Below, one piece after another: positions 40,504 to 40,853 of a stretch of 40,853 bases of DNA. The stretch is from Acidimicrobiales bacterium (GTDB lineage: Bacteria > Actinomycetota > Acidimicrobiia > Acidimicrobiales > MedAcidi-G1). Where the stretch lies: contig JAPKBH010000016.1 in the NCBI GenBank assembly GCA_028823445.1, positions 1 to 40,853 of the forward strand, written 5' to 3'. Under the pieces are notes generated by a model. The model was not told the origin of the DNA and made no database searches. It saw nothing but the letters and a program-made list of their open reading frames with translations. Made by a program: the position numbers and the translations under genes. The first letter of the stretch is position 1. Every line of letters begins with the position of its first letter.

Positions 40504-40853
40504 ATGAAGTTTAGGCGACCCGTTGTCTTAGTGTTGACCGTGTTTACGATGTTGGCGGCATTGTTAGCTACACCAGCTACTGCACTTGAGTATTGGGAAG
40601 CCACCACCGAAGCAGAATGCGCCGAAGCAAGCGGCGAGTGGGATGGCCTGTATTGCAATGAAGTGTGGGTGGACTGTGGGGATGATGCTTGGTACGACTA
40701 CGGCACTGAATCCTGTGTTCCTTGGGATGATGGGTCTACGGGGACGACGCCTCCTGACGACGGTTGGGTGGACTGTGGGGATGATGCTTGGTACGACGAC
40801 GGCACTGAATCCTGTGTTCCTTGGGATGATGGGTCTACGGGGACGACGCCTCC
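40504..40853 (+). CDS. Secreted tandem-repeat protein (3' end outside the window)
   Basis: From ATG 40504 (preceded by GGAG) the frame stays open to the end of the window. It encodes a signal peptide (MKFRRPVVLVLTVFTMLAAL, then LATPATA) and a region with paired cysteines (ECAEASGEWDGLYC). A 33-residue repeat follows, with WVDCGDDAWYD, GTESCVPWDDG and STGTTPPDDG. The DNA copies begin at 40666 and 40765, 99 bases apart, and are nearly identical: one clear difference turns Tyr to Asp. The protein is likely cell-wall or extracellular; its length and anchor are not visible. I do not recognise a family. Confidence 0.85.
   Translation, partial: MKFRRPVVLVLTVFTMLAALLATPATALEYWEATTEAECAEASGEWDGLYCNEVWVDCGDDAWYDYGTESCVPWDDGSTGTTPPDDGWVDCGDDAWYDDGTESCVPWDDGSTGTTP
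40666..40853 (+). repeat. 99-base tandem repeat in a secreted protein gene
   Basis: The second copy begins at 40765 and runs off the window end. The two copies differ at only one clear base (TAC versus GAC) over the shared 88-89 bases, which means recent duplication. Confidence 0.9.

Noticed and set aside
1-40853. CRISPR arrays, insertion sequences, prophage genes, rRNA
   Set aside because: I found no regular short repeats with spacers, no transposase, integrase or phage structural genes, and no rRNA sequence.

Overview
The window is gene-dense, mid-GC bacterial chromosome with many 4-base stop/start overlaps, GTG starts and short spacers. Several genes have a TANNNT hexamer ending 6-7 bases before the start codon, as expected for leaderless transcripts. 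The gene set (LMW phosphatase, glutamine cyclotransferase lipoprotein, menaquinone genes, many small lipoproteins, DUF2237, an actinobacterial-type nucleoside cluster) suggests an uncultured actinobacterium, perhaps Acidimicrobiia-like. This is inference: no rRNA or single marker settles it. I saw no phage, IS element or CRISPR array.

Layout. 1-5826: deoxynucleoside catabolism. A phosphopentomutase-type PGM/PMM enzyme, deoC, a full ALDH and a truncated ALDH run forward and meet deoA and cdd running backward. Together they can take deoxycytidine or thymidine to deoxyribose-1-P, deoxyribose-5-P, glyceraldehyde-3-P plus acetaldehyde, and then acetate. 5966-9941: aldo/keto reductase, LysM lipoprotein and a PEP-utilizing swivel-domain protein. 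9938-10978: a thioredoxin-like gene read through an in-frame TGA, a probable selenoprotein with a U-G-C motif. 11086-16973: SnoaL-like protein, serC, CapA-like phosphoesterase, Tat-exported D-aminoacylase-like amidohydrolase, secreted TIM-barrel protein and a small unknown. 17104-22919: DNA methyltransferase with an extra C-terminal domain, glutamine cyclotransferase, alpha/beta hydrolase, alkyl-sulfatase-like metallo-beta-lactamase and a repeat lipoprotein. 23186-28691: menaquinone genes menC, menH, menD, menF behind a MerR regulator. 28785-29684: a second probable selenoprotein, GrdB/PrdB-like, with a U-P-V-C motif. 29698-33219: esterase, LMW phosphatase, gltX, DUF218 protein. 33288-33529: tRNA-Gln, tRNA-Glu and a strong hairpin. 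33795-40853: membrane protein, large cysteine-peptidase-like lipoprotein, TMADH/old-yellow-enzyme flavoprotein, DUF2237, a frameshifted thioesterase, a VOC protein, tRNA-Pro and the start of a secreted tandem-repeat protein.

The main result is the pair of selenoprotein genes. In both, two apparent ORFs lie in the same frame separated only by TGA. The TGA occupies the redox-cysteine position of a recognisable family. A perfect 6- or 7-bp hairpin with a 5-nt loop begins shortly after it, with the loop 20 or 17 nt downstream, which fits the bacterial SECIS layout. A conventional ORF caller would split or truncate both genes. None of selA, selB, selC or selD is in the window, so decoding rests on machinery elsewhere in the genome.

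Secondary points are an ALDH16-like protein split into two overlapping genes, a thioesterase gene whose two frames join exactly at an A-AAA-AAC heptamer, and perfect or near-perfect dyads lying between the -35 and -10 elements of the methyltransferase and MerR promoters.
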